This document shows positions 15,687-24,427 of a stretch of 64,000 nucleotides of DNA, one piece after another. The translations under genes and the position numbers were made by a program. Each line of letters begins with the position of its first letter. Within the stretch, counting starts at the first letter, position 1. Source of the stretch: Gammaproteobacteria bacterium Ga0077536. Lineage in GTDB: Bacteria; Pseudomonadota; Gammaproteobacteria; Ga0077536. The stretch covers positions 84,354 through 148,353 of the forward strand of contig LNEL01000049.1 in the NCBI GenBank assembly GCA_001464935.1, written 5' to 3'. Under the pieces are notes generated by a model. It had not been told where the DNA came from, made no database searches, and saw only the letters and a program-made list of their open reading frames with translations.

Positions 15687-18182
15687 ATGAAACCAGTCCT
15701 GATGCTTTCCCCTCTGGCGCGCGCCGTCGCACTCGCGACCGTGTCCCTGTCCGTCGTGTCGCCGATGACCGTGTTCGCCGAAGGCGCCGGCTTCGACGAA
15801 GAGGTGCTCGTGGTCGCGCCGACGCCGCTGGCCAGTGGCACCGGCATCGCACCGGAGCGACTGCCGTTCACGACGCAGTCAGCAGACGCCGATGCACTGG
15901 AGCGTGCGCAGAGCCTCGATCTCACCGACCACCTGAATCACAACCTCGGTAGCGTGTCGATCAACTCGGCGCAGAACAATCCGCTGCAGCCGGACCTGCA
16001 GTACCGCGGTTACTCGGCGTCGCCGCTGCTGGGACTGCCGATGGGCGTCTCGGTCTATCAGAACGGCGTGCGCATCAACGAGCCGCTCGGCGACGCGGTG
16101 AACTGGGATCTGCTGCCGGAGTCCGCCATCCACAGCATGACGCTGGTCGGCGGCGCGAACCCCCTGTTCGGGCTCAACACCCTCGGCGGCGCGCTGTCGA
16201 TAGAAATGAAGAACGGCTTCAATTTCCAGGGTCATCAGGCCGAGGCCTACGGCGGCAGCTGGGGCAGGGCGGTCACCAGCGCGGAAAGCGGCGGCAACAA
16301 CGGTACTCTGGGCTACTACGTCAACGTGCACTATTTCAGTGAGGACGGCTGGCGCGACGAATCGGACTCCGACGCGTTGAATCTTTACGGCAGCGCAAGC
16401 TGGCGCGGTGAAGCCAGCACGGCGGACCTGAACTTTCAGTACGGTGACAGCGACCTGCGTGGCAACGGCGCTGCGCCACGGGGCCTGCTGGCGCTGGATC
16501 GTGAGCAGGTGTTCACGGCGCCGGACATCACCGAGAACGACATGCAGGCGGTAGCGCTGGATTTCTCGCACCAGTTCAGCGAACTCATCGAGTTTGCCGG
16601 CAATGGCTTCTACCGCACCAACACCACTGATTCGTTCAACGGGGACGCGTCGGAATTCCAGGAGTGCGCGCTCGGCAACGGCGATTTCCTGCTCGAGGAA
16701 ATCGACGAGGATGCGCTCGAAGGGCTCGGCTTCGACGACGACGACCTCTGCGACGACAACGTGCTCGGGGTCGCCGACCCCGATGCGCTGGAAGCCGCAC
16801 TGAACGTCCGGGCCGGCGATCCGGAAGCCTTCGACCTCGACGATCTCACCGACGAACTGACGGGCACGCTCGCGCTGTCCGACGACGCCATCAACAATCT
16901 GAGCGTGCGCGACCAGGAGAGCTACGGCACCGATCTGCAGTTCGTGTTCAAGCAGGACCTGTTCGCCCGCGACAACTATTTCGTGGCCGGCTTCAACTAC
17001 TTCCGTGGCAGTGCCGACTTCGACGGGCGCGTCGAACTGTCGGATATCGATGCCGTGACGCGCAGCACCGAAGGGCTGGGCCTCGGCACCTTCGTCGGCG
17101 ACGGCGCGACCAGCATCGCGACCCGCAGCGAAACCTGGAGTTTCTATTTCCTCGACAACCTGGCGGTCACGGAGCGCTTCACGTTCACCTTTGGCGGGCG
17201 CTACAACGACACCGACATCCGGCTGCGCGATCGTTCAGGCGTGCGGCGCGAACTCAATGGGGACCACGCGTTCAGCCGCTTCAATCCGACGGTCGGCGGC
17301 ACCTTCGATATGAACGAAGCAGCGAACCTGTTCGCGAGCTACAGCGAGTCATCGCGCGCGCCGACGCCGGTTGAACTCGCCTGCAACGAAGGCGTGTTCG
17401 AAATCGCGCGCCGGATTGCGATCGAGAATGGCGAGGATCCCGACGACATCGAGTTCGAATGCCGCCTGCCGAACGCCTTCCTGGCCGATCCGCCGCTCGA
17501 TGAGGTGGTGGCCAAGAGCGTCGAGTTCGGCGTGCGCGGCGTGTGGCACGACATCGAGCACCGCGTCGGCTATTTCCGCACCGTCAACAACAATGACATC
17601 ATTTTCCAGTCCACCGGCCGCGCGACGGGCCTGTTTGCGAATGTCGACGAAACCCGGCGCGAAGGCGTCGAGGCCGCGCTGGCCGGCAACTTCGGTGGCG
17701 TCGACTGGTTCACCGCCTACAGCTATATCGATGCTAGTTTCGAAAGCGCCTTCTCGGTGCTGAGTCCGAATCATCCGGGGGCAGACGCCAACGGCGAAAC
17801 ACGGGTCGAGGAGGGCAATCGCATACCCGGCATTCCCCGTCACAACTTCAAGCTGGGCGCGGACTATCGTCTGCCGTTCGGGCTCGCGGTCGGCGCCGAA
17901 CTGCTCTACAACTCTGATCAGGTGCTGCGCGGCGACGAATCGAACCAGCTCGAAACGGTCGATGGCTACGCGCTGGTCAACCTGCGCGGCGCCTACGACG
18001 TGAACGAGCATGTCGAGGTCTTCGCGCGGGTCACGAACCTGTTCGACACTGACTACGAGAATTTCGGTCTGCTCGGTGAAGATCCGACCGAAGTGCTGCC
18101 GAACCTGAACGATGCGTCGCCGCGTTTCCTTGGCGCCGGTGCCCCGCGCGCCGGCTGGGTGGGCGTGCGCCTGACGTTCTGA
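15687..18182 (+). CDS. TonB-dependent outer-membrane receptor
   Basis: The ATG at 15687 gives 831 residues with a signal peptide (about 1-32, ending TVFAEG), a plug domain (about 45-170, with the LQYRGYSASPLLG and GLNTLGGALSIE segments) and a 22-strand barrel ending in GVRLTF with a terminal Phe. It imports a metal, cofactor or chelate with energy from TonB. The segment PNAFLADPPLDEVVAKS is typical of a receptor class found near PQQ alcohol dehydrogenase genes. Residues about 323-402 form a very acidic insertion, about one third Asp/Glu with almost no basic residues and containing Cys. It probably lies in an extracellular loop and could bind cations. No TBDT substrate can be named from sequence. 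Confidence 0.88.
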   Translation: MKPVLMLSPLARAVALATVSLSVVSPMTVFAEGAGFDEEVLVVAPTPLASGTGIAPERLPFTTQSADADALERAQSLDLTDHLNHNLGSVSINSAQNNPLQPDLQYRGYSASPLLGLPMGVSVYQNGVRINEPLGDAVNWDLLPESAIHSMTLVGGANPLFGLNTLGGALSIEMKNGFNFQGHQAEAYGGSWGRAVTSAESGGNNGTLGYYVNVHYFSEDGWRDESDSDALNLYGSASWRGEASTADLNFQYGDSDLRGNGAAPRGLLALDREQVFTAPDITENDMQAVALDFSHQFSELIEFAGNGFYRTNTTDSFNGDASEFQECALGNGDFLLEEIDEDALEGLGFDDDDLCDDNVLGVADPDALEAALNVRAGDPEAFDLDDLTDELTGTLALSDDAINNLSVRDQESYGTDLQFVFKQDLFARDNYFVAGFNYFRGSADFDGRVELSDIDAVTRSTEGLGLGTFVGDGATSIATRSETWSFYFLDNLAVTERFTFTFGGRYNDTDIRLRDRSGVRRELNGDHAFSRFNPTVGGTFDMNEAANLFASYSESSRAPTPVELACNEGVFEIARRIAIENGEDPDDIEFECRLPNAFLADPPLDEVVAKSVEFGVRGVWHDIEHRVGYFRTVNNNDIIFQSTGRATGLFANVDETRREGVEAALAGNFGGVDWFTAYSYIDASFESAFSVLSPNHPGADANGETRVEEGNRIPGIPRHNFKLGADYRLPFGLAVGAELLYNSDQVLRGDESNQLETVDGYALVNLRGAYDVNEHVEVFARVTNLFDTDYENFGLLGEDPTEVLPNLNDASPRFLGAGAPRAGWVGVRLTF

Positions 18183-18344
18183 GCGGGCGGGTGGCATTCT
18201 GCGGCGGTTCATCCCCTGCGGGCGGTGCCGTGGGGCCGCCGGGAGGCCGCGCATGTGCACAGGCTCACGACGGGGCGAGCTGGACCCTCTAGACCGGACC
18301 GCCTCGTGCACGGGCCTGGCGCCCGCGCACGAAGCCGGGCCAGC

Positions 18345-19292
18345 CTATTCGTGCAGCGCGATGCCCCAGGGCATCTTGCCGACCGGCACGGTGGCGACGA
18401 CCTTGTTCGTCGCCGTGTCGATGACCGACACCTGGTCGCTGGCGCCGTCGCTCGAGTACAGACGCGCACCGTCCTTGCTGAGCGCGAGACCCCACACGCG
18501 GTTGCCCACCGGAATTTCATGCTGGATCTCGAGCGACTGCTCGTCGAGGACGAAGACCCGGTTGGCGCGACCGCCGGCGACATAGAGCAGCTTGCCGTCG
18601 CGGCTGGGCAGGATGTCCTTCGGCTTCGCCTTGTCGTCCGCGAGCGGCATCTTGCCGATGATTTTGCCCGAGGCCACGTCGACCTTCTTCACTTCGCCGC
18701 TGATTTCCGACGTCGCATACGCAGTCTTGCCGTCGGCGCTGAACGCCGCGGCGCGCGGTCGCGCGCCGACCAGGATGTTGGCGACGATCTTGTGTTCCGG
18801 AATCGCGATCAGATGCAGCATGTTCGTCGATTCGCTGGTCACAATCGCGCGCGTGCCGTCAGGTGAAATCGCCACGCCCTCCGGCTCCAGCCCGACCTTG
18901 ATCTCGGCGACGAGTTCGCCCGTTTTCGGATTGAACACCGACGCCTTCGCATGCTCTTCATTTGATATGTAAAGGTTGCCGTTCGGATGCACCGCGAAGG
19001 TTTCCGGATCCGGGCCGCTGTCGAACTTGCGCAGCACCTTCATCGACACCGGGTCGATCACGGCGATCGCGTTCTCGCCGCTGACGGCGACATAGATCTC
19101 GCTGCCGTCCGGCGCCGTGCCGATGCCGCGCGGCCGCTTGCCGACCGGGATGGTGCCGATGACCGTGGCGGTCGCGGCGTCGATGACGGAGACATCGTCG
19201 CCGCTTTCGTTGGTGACGAACACCCGGGTGTCGCCAGCCTGGGCGTGAACGGCAGCGATTGCGAGCACGGAAGCGAGAAGAATTCTGCGCAT
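18345..19292 (-). CDS. PQQ-associated YVTN beta-propeller protein, periplasmic
   Basis: A 315-residue protein with a signal peptide (about 1-19, ending VHAQAG) and a seven-bladed propeller of YVTN-type repeats. Each blade has the pattern of a DVSVIDAATATVIGTIPVG strand pair followed by PRGIGTAPDG. It matches the family of PQQ-dependent catabolism-associated propellers, which occur with quinoprotein alcohol dehydrogenases. It could act as a scaffold or electron-transfer accessory; no catalytic site is evident. It is the second gene of a leftward operon, 32 bases after the binding-protein gene. It faces the TonB receptor gene across a 162-base gap in which I see nothing clear. Confidence 0.88.
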   Translation of the reverse strand: MRRILLASVLAIAAVHAQAGDTRVFVTNESGDDVSVIDAATATVIGTIPVGKRPRGIGTAPDGSEIYVAVSGENAIAVIDPVSMKVLRKFDSGPDPETFAVHPNGNLYISNEEHAKASVFNPKTGELVAEIKVGLEPEGVAISPDGTRAIVTSESTNMLHLIAIPEHKIVANILVGARPRAAAFSADGKTAYATSEISGEVKKVDVASGKIIGKMPLADDKAKPKDILPSRDGKLLYVAGGRANRVFVLDEQSLEIQHEIPVGNRVWGLALSKDGARLYSSDGASDQVSVIDTATNKVVATVPVGKMPWGIALHE

Positions 19293-19324
19293 GAAGTCGG
19301 TCCTTGGAGTTGAACTTGCAAGAG

Positions 19325-20122
19325 TCATTTGGCGCCGGCCTCGCAGCGCGAGGGTCCGAGACTGTCGAGGTCCTCGATGTCGACGACGCCGCGCACCGGT
19401 GCCTCGCCGACAAGGCGGCCAGCTTCCACCAGCAGCAGCGGCTGCCGCAACTGGCCATTGGGGCGGAAACTCATGTCGACGCCCTTCTGTCCGTCGAATG
19501 CGAGCCGCTCGCGCAGGGCCTCGAGCAGGACGGCGGGGGCGGCGGACTGTTCGCGCGCCACCGTGTCCGACAGCAGCTTCACGGCGGCCCAACCGGCCCA
19601 CGCGTGATCGTCCATCGGCAATTTGAACTGCGCCGTGTAGCGCTTGTTGAGTTGCGCTGCAGCATATTTTTCGAATTCGGGATGCCAGGCCTGCGCGCTG
19701 ACCTGGCTGTCAGGATGTGCCTGCTGCCACTGGGCAGTCGCGTCGTGCGCCATGCGCGCGCTCGGCAGCACATGGAAGACATTCGCGGTGCACTGGTCGC
19801 GCAGGTCGTCGTCCGCCGCGCCCACGTTCAGTACCGGGGTGTTCGGGTGTTGCCGCGCGAGTTCGGCGAGTCCTGCCGCCGGCAGGGCCGAAATGATGGC
19901 GACGGCGGTATCGGGCGTGGCGTCGAGACGATACTGCTGACCCAGGAATTCGCCCTGCATGATGGCTTCGTCCAGTCCCTGGCGGGCGCCGAACTGCGCG
20001 CTGCTGCCGGCCTCGCCGACGAAGGCGAGCGGGACCTCGAGCGCCGCTTGCGCGACAACGCCCTTCGCCATCAGGCCGAGCGCTGCGAGCGTGGCGAACG
20101 ACAGTGCGCGTGGCAGGTTCAT
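19325..20122 (-). CDS. ABC-type periplasmic binding protein of the PQQ alcohol dehydrogenase system
   Basis: The ATG at 20122 gives 265 residues with a signal peptide (about 1-26, ending GVVAQA). A GTG four codons upstream is an alternative. The rest has a type I periplasmic-binding-protein fold typical of branched-chain amino acid binding proteins (PLAFVGEAGSSAQFGARQGLDE near the start, NVFHVLPSARMAHDA in the middle), but it is short. It matches the family seen next to quinoprotein alcohol dehydrogenase genes. No ABC permease or ATPase gene is nearby, so it may not serve a classical importer. It heads the operon with the propeller gene, divergent from aorA. Confidence 0.82.
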   Translation of the reverse strand: MNLPRALSFATLAALGLMAKGVVAQAALEVPLAFVGEAGSSAQFGARQGLDEAIMQGEFLGQQYRLDATPDTAVAIISALPAAGLAELARQHPNTPVLNVGAADDDLRDQCTANVFHVLPSARMAHDATAQWQQAHPDSQVSAQAWHPEFEKYAAAQLNKRYTAQFKLPMDDHAWAGWAAVKLLSDTVAREQSAAPAVLLEALRERLAFDGQKGVDMSFRPNGQLRQPLLLVEAGRLVGEAPVRGVVDIEDLDSLGPSRCEAGAK

Positions 20123-20461
20123 TTTTGATATCACGTCGGGGCAGCCTTTCGTGGTCAGTCGGTGAGTGGCATTTGACTGCGCATGCTAGCGGAGTTCGAT
20201 ACGGCCGAAGAATACGAAAAATTCCCTTGCTGCCTCGACGCCGCAGGGGTTTTTCGCAGACCCGAACGGGGCGGCCGCTGGCTGGCCTTTTGCCCGGTTT
20301 GTCGCTAGGCTGGCGTGGCTTGGGGCCTGCTACCCGGCCGTCGCGATGCGCCGCCTGATAAGTGCGCAGCTGACGCCCGGCCCGCGTCCGTCTGCTGCAG
20401 ACGGGCCGGGCGCGCCCCGCCGCATATTCAGACCAGCGAAGACGTTCCGGGGAGAACATTC
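20123..20461. other. Divergent intergenic region upstream of aorA
   Basis: This 339-base gap separates the leftward binding-protein gene from the rightward aor operon. It holds no gene I can support. Two things stand out. One is a strong two-part hairpin at 20375-20411, about 50 bases before the aorA ATG. The other is a loose -24/-12-like match (TGGC at 20316, TGCT at 20328, GG-N10-GC spacing), which could be chance in GC-rich DNA. The Shine-Dalgarno of aorA is GGGGAGA, ending a few bases before its ATG. Confidence 0.5.
20375..20411 (+). promoter_or_regulatory. Two-part hairpin in the aorA leader
   Basis: The inner stem pairs CCGTCTG (20388-20394) with CAGACGG (20398-20404) around a CTG loop. 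An outer stem pairs GCCCGGC (20375-20381) with GCCGGGC (20405-20411), leaving a six-base bulge on the 5' side. There is no T run after it, so it is not an intrinsic terminator. It may be a protein or ligand-binding leader structure of the tungsten enzyme operon, or a DNA operator. Both are inferences. Confidence 0.4.
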
Positions 20462-20929
20462 ATGCTCAAAGCGCTCCAGCTCGAACCCGAAAAATGCACC
20501 GGGTGCCTGCAATGTGAAATGGCCTGTTCGTACGAGAACGAAGGCGTATTCAACCCAAGCAAATCGCGCATCAAGGTATTCAATTTCCACGACGAAGGGC
20601 GTTTCGCGCCCTACACCTGCTCGCAATGCAGTGAAGCGTGGTGTCTGCATGCATGTCCGGTCGAGGCCATCGTCATCAATCCGATGACGGGCGCCAAGGA
20701 TGTCCTCGAAGATGTCTGCGTCGGCTGCAAGGTCTGCACGATCGCGTGCCCGTTCGGCACCGTGAACTACAACGCCGACAGCGGCAAGGTCATCAAGTGC
20801 GACCTGTGCGGCGGCGATCCGGCCTGCGCGACGGCCTGCCCGACGGGCGCCATCACCTATGTCGACGCCGAGCACACGGGGCTCGCGCGCATGAAGGCGC
20901 ACGCCAGCCAGACCATCCCCAAGAACTGA
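20462..20929 (+). CDS. aorA: Ferredoxin-like electron-transfer subunit of tungsten aldehyde oxidoreductase (AorA)
   Basis: A cytoplasmic 155-residue polyferredoxin. It has four Cys groups: CTGCLQCEMAC near residue 12, CSQCSEAWCLHACP near 50, CVGCKVCTIACP near 85 and CDLCGGDPACATACP near 115. That makes 16 cysteines, enough for four [4Fe-4S] clusters. It matches the small subunit of the AorABC type of aldehyde oxidoreductase known from Aromatoleum. There it carries electrons between the tungsten subunit AorB and the flavin subunit AorC. The ATG has a good Shine-Dalgarno (GGGGAGA). The gene leads a five-gene operon, with aorB 15 bases downstream. Confidence 0.9.
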   Translation: MLKALQLEPEKCTGCLQCEMACSYENEGVFNPSKSRIKVFNFHDEGRFAPYTCSQCSEAWCLHACPVEAIVINPMTGAKDVLEDVCVGCKVCTIACPFGTVNYNADSGKVIKCDLCGGDPACATACPTGAITYVDAEHTGLARMKAHASQTIPKN

Positions 20930-20944
20930 CAGGAGGCCGCGAAC

Positions 20945-22795
20945 ATGGCATGGACCGGACAAATCCTCCGCGTCAATCTGACCGCGGGCACCTGCGTCGC
21001 CGAACCGCTGAACCGCGAGTGGGCTGCGCTCTACCTGGGACAGCGCGGCCTCGCGACGAAATATCTCGCCGCTGAAATCGATCCGAAGATCGACGCGCTG
21101 TCGCCCGCCAACAAGCTGATCATGGCCACCGGACCGCTGACCGGCACGATGGCGTCCACCGGCGGCCGGTATTCCGTTATCACGAAAAGTCCGCTGACCG
21201 GCGCCATCGCCTGTTCGAACTCCGGCGGCTTCATCGGCAACGAGATCAAGATGGCCGGCTGGGACATGATCATTTTCGAGGGCAAGTCGCCGAAACCGGT
21301 GTACCTGTACCTCGAGAACGAAAAGGCTGAACTGCACGACGCTTCGCACCTGTGGGGCAAGTCGGCGTGGGATACGGATCATCACCTGCACAACGAATAT
21401 CAGGATCCGCTGCTGCGGATCGCGTGCGTCGGCCGCTCCGCCGAGCAGGGCTGTCTGTATGCCGGGGTCATCAATGACCTTCACCGCGCGGCCGGGCGTT
21501 CGGGGGTCGGCACGGTGATGGCGTCGAAGAACCTGAAAGCCGTCGCGGTACGTGGCACCAAGGGTGTCGGCAACGTGCGCGACATGAAGGCCTTCATGCA
21601 GGCGACGAACGCAGCGAAGGCCGTGTTGTCCGGCAACCCGGTGACGGGCGAGGGCCTGCCGAAGCTCGGCACCCAGGTGCTGATGAACGTGATCAACGAA
21701 GTCGGCGCGATGCCGACGCGCAACATGCGCGAAGTCCAGTTCGAGGGCTCGAACCGCATTTCCGCCGAAGCGATGCTCGTGCCGCGCGAAAGCGACGGCA
21801 AACCGAACCTGGTGACCAATGCGGCCTGCTTCGGCTGCACGATCGCCTGCGGCCGCATCTCGACGATCGACCCGAAGCACTACACGATCGTCAACCGGCC
21901 GCAGTACATGGGCGCGAACGGCGGCCTCGAGTACGAGGCGGCGTGGGCGCTCGGGTCCGACACCGGGGTCGACGACCTCGACGCGCTGACCTTTGCGAAC
22001 TTCATCTGCAACGAAGACGGCTTCGACCCGATCTCCTTCGGTTCGACCGTCGCCGCGGCGATGGAGCTCTACGAGATCGGCGCGATCACGCTGGCGACGA
22101 CCGGCGGCATCGAAATGAAGTTCGGCTCGGCCGAAGCGCTGACCAAGGCGGCTGAGCTCGTCGCCAAGGGTGAGGGCTTCGGGCGCGATCTGGGCCTCGG
22201 TTCCAAGCGCCTGTGCGAGAAATACGGGCATCCGGACCTGTCGATGACGGTCAAGGGGCAGGAATTCCCAGCCTACGATCCGCGCGGCATCCAGGGCATG
22301 GGGCTGGCCTATGCGACCTCCAATCGCGGCGCCTGCCACCTGCGTGGCTACACGGTGTCGTCGGAAATTCTCGGCGTGCCGGTGAAGACCGATCCGCTGA
22401 CGACCGACGGCAAGCCGGAACTGGTGAAAGCCTTCCAGGACGCCACGGCGGCGGTCGATTCTTCGGGCCTGTGCGTGTTCACGACGTTTGCGTGGACCCT
22501 CGAGGATATCGCACCGCAGGTCGACGCCGCGTGCGTCGGCGGCTGGACACCGGAGAAGATGCTCGAAATGGGCGAGCGCATCTGGAACCTCGAGCGCAAG
22601 TTCAACATCGATGCGGGTCTGACCGCAGCGGACGACACGCTGCCGAAGCGTCTGCTGAAGGATGCGGCGAAAACCGGTCCGGCGAAGGGCAAGGTCAACG
22701 AGCTGCACAAGATGCTGCCGCACTACTACGAGATTCGCGGCTGGACAGCGGACGGCGTGCCAACGCCCGACACGCTGAATCGCCTGTCGGTCTAG
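20945..22795 (+). CDS. aorB: Tungsten-dependent aldehyde:ferredoxin oxidoreductase, catalytic subunit (AorB)
   Basis: This cytoplasmic enzyme oxidises aldehydes to carboxylic acids, using a tungsto-bispterin cofactor and one [4Fe-4S] cluster. At 616 residues it has the normal length. The N-terminal AOR domain begins WTGQILRVNLTAGT and contains the pterin-contacting TGPLTGTMASTGGRYSVITK region. The cluster ligands are Cys295, Cys298 and Cys302 (CFGCTIAC) plus Cys510 in DSSGLCVFTT. Later cofactor-binding features include YDPRGIQGMGLAYATSNRGACH. With aorA and aorC it forms the AorABC-type complex that can pass electrons to NAD as well as ferredoxin. The operon also encodes a MoaD-like carrier, and the rest of the pterin pathway lies 10-15 kb away. 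Confidence 0.95.
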   Translation: MAWTGQILRVNLTAGTCVAEPLNREWAALYLGQRGLATKYLAAEIDPKIDALSPANKLIMATGPLTGTMASTGGRYSVITKSPLTGAIACSNSGGFIGNEIKMAGWDMIIFEGKSPKPVYLYLENEKAELHDASHLWGKSAWDTDHHLHNEYQDPLLRIACVGRSAEQGCLYAGVINDLHRAAGRSGVGTVMASKNLKAVAVRGTKGVGNVRDMKAFMQATNAAKAVLSGNPVTGEGLPKLGTQVLMNVINEVGAMPTRNMREVQFEGSNRISAEAMLVPRESDGKPNLVTNAACFGCTIACGRISTIDPKHYTIVNRPQYMGANGGLEYEAAWALGSDTGVDDLDALTFANFICNEDGFDPISFGSTVAAAMELYEIGAITLATTGGIEMKFGSAEALTKAAELVAKGEGFGRDLGLGSKRLCEKYGHPDLSMTVKGQEFPAYDPRGIQGMGLAYATSNRGACHLRGYTVSSEILGVPVKTDPLTTDGKPELVKAFQDATAAVDSSGLCVFTTFAWTLEDIAPQVDAACVGGWTPEKMLEMGERIWNLERKFNIDAGLTAADDTLPKRLLKDAAKTGPAKGKVNELHKMLPHYYEIRGWTADGVPTPDTLNRLSV

Positions 22796-22859
22796 TACTG
22801 CTGCCTACGTGATCCGCGGGTCGTGCGCGCACAGCGCCCGCCCGCAGGGAGAATCCGCA

Positions 22860-24131
22860 ATGAAACATGTCGTGATAGGCGCCGGTCCGTCCGGCGTCGT
22901 GGCCGCCGAAACGCTGCGCAAGCTCGATGCCTCTGCGAGCGTCACCATCGTCGGCGACGAGCCGGAAGCCCCGTACTCCCGGATGGCGCTGCCGTACTTC
23001 CTGGTCAAGCAGATCCCGGAAGAGGGCACCCACCTGCGCAAGGGCGCCAACCATTTCGCGCAACAGCGCATCGATATCGTGCAGGACCGCGTGACCGCGG
23101 TGGACCGCGCGGCGAAGTCCCTGACGCTGGCGAGCGGCGGCAAGATGGCGTATGACAAGCTGCTGATCGCCACTGGCTCGCGGCCCGTCGCACCCCCGAT
23201 TCCTGGCATGGACCTGCCAGGCATCTTCTCGTGCTGGACGCTCGCCGACGGTCGCGCCATCGCGCAACGGGCGAAGCCGGGCGCGAAAGTGCTGCTGATG
23301 GGCGCAGGTTTCATCGGCTGCATCATTCTCGAGGCGCTCGCGCAGAGCGGTGCCGACCTGACGGTCGTCGAGATGGAAGATCGCATGGTGCCGCGCATGA
23401 TGAATGACACGGCCGGCAACATGATCAAGGCGTGGTGCCAGTCCCACGGCGTTCACGTGCATACGTCGACGCGGGTGACCGGCATCGCCAAGGGCAGCGC
23501 GCACCCGTTCAAGGTCGACCTCAGCACGGGACAGCAACTCGACGCCGATCTGATCGTCTCGGCCACCGGTGTACGCCCGAACGTGGAGTTCCTCGACGGC
23601 GCCGGCCTCGAGGTGCAACAGGGCATCTTCATCAACCGCCACATGCAGACCAACGATCCCGACATCTACGCCGCCGGCGACGTGGCCCAGGGTCGCGACT
23701 TCTCGACCGGCGAGTCGTCCGTGCAGGCGATCCAGCCGACGGCAACCGAGCACGGTCAGCTCGCGGCACGCAACATGGCGGGCCACACGGGCGCCGTGCA
23801 TCGTGGCAGCGTCAACATGAACGTGCTGGATACCCTGGGCCTCATCTCGAGTTCGTTCGGCCTGTGGATGGGCAAGCCGGGTGGCGACAGCGCTGAACTG
23901 GTGAACCGCGAGCGTTACCGCTACCTCAATCTGCAGTTCGACGGCGATACGCTGGTCGGCGCGACGAGTCTCGGCATGACGCAGCACGTCGGCGTCATCC
24001 GCGGTCTGATTCAGACCCGGACCCGCCTCGGCAAGTGGAAAGACAAGCTGCTCGAAGACCCGACCCGTCTGATGGAGGCCTACCTGGCCAGCACGCAGGC
24101 CGTGGGCTTCAATGCCGCGCTGCTGAAGTAA
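22860..24131 (+). CDS. aorC: FAD-dependent pyridine nucleotide oxidoreductase, subunit of aldehyde oxidoreductase (AorC)
   Basis: A 423-residue flavoprotein of the NADH:rubredoxin/ferredoxin reductase type. It has an N-terminal FAD motif GAGPSGVVAAETL, a central NADH motif GAGFIGCIILEAL and the FAD-binding YAAGDVAQG near residue 280. Its expected role is to exchange electrons between NAD(H) and the iron-sulfur subunit AorA. The ATG at 22860 is chosen because of GGGAGAA just upstream; an open frame further upstream lacks a ribosome site. It lies 64 bases after aorB. Without its neighbours it would be called a generic NAD(P)/FAD oxidoreductase, so the AorC name rests on context. Confidence 0.88.
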   Translation: MKHVVIGAGPSGVVAAETLRKLDASASVTIVGDEPEAPYSRMALPYFLVKQIPEEGTHLRKGANHFAQQRIDIVQDRVTAVDRAAKSLTLASGGKMAYDKLLIATGSRPVAPPIPGMDLPGIFSCWTLADGRAIAQRAKPGAKVLLMGAGFIGCIILEALAQSGADLTVVEMEDRMVPRMMNDTAGNMIKAWCQSHGVHVHTSTRVTGIAKGSAHPFKVDLSTGQQLDADLIVSATGVRPNVEFLDGAGLEVQQGIFINRHMQTNDPDIYAAGDVAQGRDFSTGESSVQAIQPTATEHGQLAARNMAGHTGAVHRGSVNMNVLDTLGLISSSFGLWMGKPGGDSAELVNRERYRYLNLQFDGDTLVGATSLGMTQHVGVIRGLIQTRTRLGKWKDKLLEDPTRLMEAYLASTQAVGFNAALLK

Positions 24132-24171
24132 GTCGAAAGGAGGCCGCCCCCTGGCGGGGCGGCCGCCCTCC

Positions 24172-24423
24172 ATGCGCATCATCGTCAAACTCTATGCGTC
24201 CCTGGCGGAGTACCTGCCGCCCGAGGCGCAGTCGAACAGTTTCCCCTTCGAGATCGACGCCGCGGCCACACCGCACACGGTGCTCGACCTCTGCCGCGTG
24301 CCCCGGGCCCGCGCGCACCTGTTGCTGATCAACGGCACCTATGTGCCGCCGGCGGAGCGCGACACCCTCGCGCTGGCCGAAGGCGACGTGCTGGCGGCCT
24401 GGCCACCGGTTGCCGGCGGCTAG
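24172..24423 (+). CDS. MoaD/ThiS-family sulfur carrier protein of the aor operon
   Basis: A small ubiquitin-fold protein of 83 residues. It starts with the MoaD-like strand MRIIVKLYASLAEYLP, has LLLINGTYVPP in the middle and ends in VAGG. The terminal Gly-Gly is the site of adenylation and thiocarboxylation. It should supply sulfur for the pterin dithiolene of the tungsten cofactor, either with MoaE (34590) or with a dedicated partner. MoaD-like genes are a known companion of aor genes. A second moaD in this window (34333) has a different C-terminus. It lies 40 bases after aorC, and the next gene starts 4 bases after its stop. Confidence 0.88.
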   Translation: MRIIVKLYASLAEYLPPEAQSNSFPFEIDAAATPHTVLDLCRVPRARAHLLLINGTYVPPAERDTLALAEGDVLAAWPPVAGG

Positions 24424-24427
24424 CAGG

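Noticed and set aside
20160..20215. TTGACT with a 17-base spacer and a TCGATA element, considered as a rightward promoter for aorA
   Set aside because: The -10 part matches the consensus at only two of six positions, which is what chance predicts.
20330..22723. Very long minus-strand frame opposite aorA and aorB
   Set aside because: The aorA and aorB products match known families along their whole length. The antisense frame has low-complexity His/Arg/Val composition and no recognisable domain.
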